Shown in pieces: positions 31,157 to 33,531 of a stretch of DNA of 33,531 bases. Numbering within the stretch: the first letter of the stretch is position 1; each line of letters begins with the position of its first letter. The DNA is from Planctomycetota bacterium (GTDB taxonomy: Bacteria > Planctomycetota > Phycisphaerae > SM23-33). The position numbers and the translations under genes are program-made. The notes below the pieces were generated by a model. That model made no database searches. It was not told the DNA's origin and saw only the letters and a list, made by a program, of their open reading frames with translations. The stretch is from positions 67,501-101,031 of the forward strand of contig JAKPKY010000167.1 in the NCBI GenBank assembly GCA_029553505.1, given 5' to 3'.

Positions 31157-31747
31157 GTGACGGAATTCCTGAAGATTCTCGCGGTGGCGGCAGGGCTGGG
31201 GATGGACGCGATGAGCGTCTGCATGGCCGTCGGGGTGCGCTGGAACGGACCGGGGCAGCGGTTCCGCCTCGCCTGGCACATGGGGCTCTTCCAGTTCCTC
31301 ATGCCGGTGGCGGGCTGGTTGGCGGGATGGAAGCTCGCCGAGCTGCTACGGAGCGTCGGCTGTTACGTGGCGGCGGCGCTGGTGTTCGCCGTCGGCGCGA
31401 AGATGCTCTACGAGGCGATTCGCTCGCACCCGGGATCCGTCGCCCAGCAGGCCGAGCACGAGGTGGAGAAGGCCCTGCACGCCCGCCCGAAGGACCCCAC
31501 GCGCGGATGGTCGCTGGTGGCGCTGTCGGTGGCCACCAGCCTGGACGCGCTGGTGGTGGGCTTTTCGCTGGGTCTGCGCGGCGAGCGGATCTGGGCGGCC
31601 AGCGCCGTCATCGGCGTGGTGGCGGCATTGATGGCGCTGGCGGGCGTGGCCATCGGGAAGCGCGCGGGGGCGAAATTCGGCAGGCCGGCGGAGTTGGCCG
31701 GCGCGGTCCTGCTGATGTGCCTGGGGGTGAGTTTCCTCTGGCTGTGA
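31157..31747 (+). CDS. mntP: Putative manganese efflux pump MntP
   Basis: 196 residues with six membrane segments in two homologous halves (DUF204). The conserved Asp-containing motifs are both present: GLGMDAMSVCMAVG in helix 1 and VATSLDALVVGFSLG in helix 4. MntP exports Mn2+. The N-terminus is set by a GTG at 31157 with GGGAG 10 bases before it; the frame is open upstream but homology starts here. A -10-like TACACT lies at 31124-31129. I see no yybP-ykoY-type riboswitch in the short leader. Confidence 0.9.
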   Translation: MTEFLKILAVAAGLGMDAMSVCMAVGVRWNGPGQRFRLAWHMGLFQFLMPVAGWLAGWKLAELLRSVGCYVAAALVFAVGAKMLYEAIRSHPGSVAQQAEHEVEKALHARPKDPTRGWSLVALSVATSLDALVVGFSLGLRGERIWAASAVIGVVAALMALAGVAIGKRAGAKFGRPAELAGAVLLMCLGVSFLWL

Positions 31748-31752
31748 CAAAC

Positions 31753-31785
31753 GGCCCGCCGGCCCGGCAAGCGGACCGGCGGACC
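31753..31785. terminator. 14-bp hairpin between convergent mntP and PEP-CTERM genes
   Basis: GGCCCGCCGGCCCG pairs with CGGACCGGCGGACC (two G-T wobbles possible), 5-base loop. TTCT follows on the plus strand. It lies 6 bases after the mntP stop and probably ends transcripts from both sides. Confidence 0.6.
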
Positions 31786-31817
31786 TTCTGAACGGACCCC
31801 TGCTCGCGGCAGATTTT

Positions 31818-32393
31818 CTAAATAGGAGCCGCCTCGCGCGGACGGTGCCGGCGGAGGATTCCCAGCGCCGCGCCGCCCAGCAGGATCAGCGCCGTGCCCG
31901 GTTCGGGGATCGTCGGCGCGGTCGGGGCGGCGGGGGCTTCCGGTTCCTGCGGCGTCGGCGGGGGAGCGTCGAGCAGCGTTTCCCACATCGTCCCGTAGCA
32001 CACCTCGCCGCCCTGCGGACTGCCCTGCTGGGACAGGATGCCCAGGTCGCGGGTCATCGGCGGGCCGTTGTTGGCGTCCAGCATGTGTCCCAGCTCCACG
32101 CGGACGTTCTTGTTCCACGCGCTGAAGTGCAGCACGACGTACCCGTTGGGATTCACCTGCCCGGTGAGGCTTTCCAGGAACCCGTCCTTGTCGGCGTCGT
32201 CCAGGCGGCTCAGGTACGTCAGAAAATCGTCCACCAGCGACTCGCCGAAATCATTCGACCTTCCGCCCCCGGACCAGGTGAACTGCACGCCGGTCCCGGG
32301 CTCGCCGGTCCATTGTCCCTCGAGCATTTCCGCCCTGGCGGCGCCGGCCAGGACGCACGTCCCGAGTATCAGAATCGTCGCGTATTTCTTCAT
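31818..32393 (-). CDS. PEP-CTERM sorting-signal protein
   Basis: 191 residues. A signal peptide (MKKYATILILGTCVLAGAARA) leads a mature part with no recognised domain, then a Pro/Ala-rich stalk (about 143-160) and a complete PEP-CTERM tail: PEP at 163-165, a hydrophobic segment TALILLGGAALGIL, and the basic end RRHR. PEP-CTERM proteins are handled by exosortase (EpsH family), which must be encoded elsewhere. AGGA precedes the ATG. An extracellular-matrix or surface role is inferred only from the sorting signal. Confidence 0.9.
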   Translation of the reverse strand: MKKYATILILGTCVLAGAARAEMLEGQWTGEPGTGVQFTWSGGGRSNDFGESLVDDFLTYLSRLDDADKDGFLESLTGQVNPNGYVVLHFSAWNKNVRVELGHMLDANNGPPMTRDLGILSQQGSPQGGEVCYGTMWETLLDAPPPTPQEPEAPAAPTAPTIPEPGTALILLGGAALGILRRHRPREAAPI

Positions 32394-32521
32394 GGTCGTT
32401 TCCTCGAACGATCGCGCAGCCGGCCGCACGCGGAGGCGCGGATTCGGCTTGCATCCAGAGGAAACGTACGATTCGCCCCCGCGTAAGGCAAAACCATGAA
32501 GAAAAGCGGGTGCAACAACAA

Positions 32522-32590
32522 GGGTGGCACTGCTTGCTTGCAAGCAGTGTTCTTGCGGCGACACGGCTTGGCAAGCAAGCCGTGGCACCC
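32522..32590 (+). repeat. GGGTGGC/GGCACCC-bounded branched element, copy 3
   Basis: The ends GGGTGGC and GGCACCC pair with one mismatch. Between them are two 9-bp hairpins: CACTGCTTG-cttg-CAAGCAGTG and CACGGCTTG-gcaag-CAAGCCGTG. This is the same plan as at 11945-12034 with different stem sequences. It fills much of the gap between the PEP-CTERM and flavoprotein genes (32394-32627). Confidence 0.75.
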
Positions 32591-32627
32591 CCGGATTCGG
32601 AATATTCGGAAAGAGCCCCTGATCGGT

Positions 32628-33531
32628 TCAGACGCTAAAGATCGTTCCTTCGCGATATTCGGTCCAGGCGGGCTCGAAGGCGATCTGGCGGTTGGGGACC
32701 GGCCGGGGGGCTTCGTCGCGCAGGGCGAACAGGTCGGCTGCCCGCTCGTCGTAGCGGACGCAGAGGATCGAGTTCCGCAGGGACTCGTTTTCCGGGCGGA
32801 AGCGGTAGGGTTTGCCCGTTTCCGGGTCGAGGAGCTTGGGGTGCATCTCGATGCCGTCGTCGGCGAGGATGCAGTGGCTGCCGCGGCTGCCCGCGCCGCG
32901 CTCGAAGAGCCCGCAGATCGCCTTGAGCATGGCCACGTGCGTCAGGCACTGCTGGAGCGTTCCGACGGCGTCGCGGAGGGCCTTGGGCGTCGGGAGCTTC
33001 ATGCCGTTTTCGTGGAGGTCGCGATACTGGCGGAGGGCGTCGTCGAGGGCCTTTCTCGCGGCGGACTGGCTGCGCAGGTGGGCCCCGCAGCGGGTCATGC
33101 GGACGCGGATTTCGTCCATCGCCTCGGCCGGGGTGGGCCGGGCGGCGGACTTGCCGCGTGCGGCACGGGCCTGCATGAAGACCGGCTCGGCCAGCAGCGC
33201 CGCGACGCCTTCGCGGACGGCTGCGCGGGTCGCCGCCGGCGCGGGCGCTGCCGCCGGGGCAGCGCAGGCGATATACTCCGCCGCCCGCATCGCGCCGACC
33301 TGCCCGGCGTTCAGCGCGCTGCCCCCGGGGCGCTTGACCCCGTGCGTGCCGGCCATCTCGCCGATCACGAACGTGTGCGGGATGTTGCTCTCCCACCAGG
33401 CGTTGACGGCGAATCCGCCGTTCATGTGCTGGGCGCACACGGCGATCTCCAGCGGCTCGGTGACGATGTCGATGCCGTGGTCGGAGTAGAGCGTGATCGC
33501 CCCGGGGTTCATCTTTTGCAGGCGGGCGATG
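32628..33531 (-). CDS. FAD-dependent oxidoreductase, C-terminal part (fumarate reductase/succinate dehydrogenase flavoprotein-like; 5' end cut by window edge)
   Basis: About 300 residues are visible; the frame is open to the right edge, so the N-terminal FAD-binding half is missing. HMNGGFAVNAWWESNIPHTFVIGEMAGTHGVKRPGGSALNAGQVGAMRAAEYIA corresponds to the capping/FAD-contact region of the fumarate reductase and L-aspartate oxidase flavoprotein family (GE-x-AG-x-HG...GG-x-ALN). A helical C-terminal domain follows (about 95-210), then a beta-rich end with ILCVRYDERA. The substrate is unknown; a planctomycete-type FAD-binding oxidoreductase is the safest name. Confidence 0.75.
   Translation of the reverse strand, partial: IARLQKMNPGAITLYSDHGIDIVTEPLEIAVCAQHMNGGFAVNAWWESNIPHTFVIGEMAGTHGVKRPGGSALNAGQVGAMRAAEYIACAAPAAAPAPAATRAAVREGVAALLAEPVFMQARAARGKSAARPTPAEAMDEIRVRMTRCGAHLRSQSAARKALDDALRQYRDLHENGMKLPTPKALRDAVGTLQQCLTHVAMLKAICGLFERGAGSRGSHCILADDGIEMHPKLLDPETGKPYRFRPENESLRNSILCVRYDERAADLFALRDEAPRPVPNRQIAFEPAWTEYREGTIFSV

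Overview
The window is 33.5 kb of GC-rich bacterial chromosome carrying about 34 protein genes, one tRNA and many short dispersed intergenic repeats. It most resembles an anaerobic or facultative planctomycete, perhaps Phycisphaerae-like. The reasons are a PEP-CTERM protein, FecR-domain, BatA/DUF58 and DUF4886 proteins, an Rnf complex, a radical-SAM maturase of the anaerobic sulfatase type, and the gene order glmU-prs-rplY-pth-rpsF-ssb-rpsR-rplI-dnaB. The assignment is inferred from gene content only; no rRNA gene is present.

Left part (1-5.1 kb, minus strand): the end of an rnf operon (rnfC, then rnfD running off the left edge), a radical-SAM/SPASM maturase with a C-terminal SEC-C zinc motif, and a multi-pass membrane protein. 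Next (5.2-7.9 kb, plus strand) is the operon rpsP-trmD-rplS-yraN-tatD, which lacks the usual rimM. At 7.9-8.8 kb is a REP-associated tyrosine transposase (RAYT) bracketed by GTAG-headed hairpin repeats. A lone MoxR ATPase gene follows. At 9.9-13.5 kb (minus) lie a DUF401 permease, a DUF1622 membrane protein and a cobalamin-binding radical-SAM enzyme.

The middle (13.7-20.7 kb, plus) is a housekeeping block: tRNA-Gln(UUG), a GlmU-type nucleotidyltransferase without the acetyltransferase half, PRPP synthetase, bL25, peptidyl-tRNA hydrolase, bS6, SSB, bS18, bL9 and the replicative helicase DnaB. It joins wall-precursor and nucleotide precursor supply, translation and replication. The right part is mixed: an exported FecR-domain protein, a 69-residue membrane peptide, a DUF4886 SGNH-like hydrolase, ybeY, a CCA/poly(A) nucleotidyltransferase, the translationally coupled trio rsmD-DUF58-BatA (minus), a lipoprotein, a formate/nitrite-type channel, mntP, a PEP-CTERM protein and the 3' part of a flavoprotein gene running off the right edge.

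The most notable structure is in the spaces between genes. There are degenerate arrays with a strict 7-base period at three loci. A separate family of elements bounded by GGGTGCC/GGCACCC folds into branched hairpins at four or five loci. The GTAG-headed REPs sit at the RAYT gene. A long hairpin with its own strong promoter lies upstream of tRNA-Gln. I see no phage, CRISPR array, toxin-antitoxin or recognisable defence system. The best candidates for something undescribed are these repeat families, not a new protein system.
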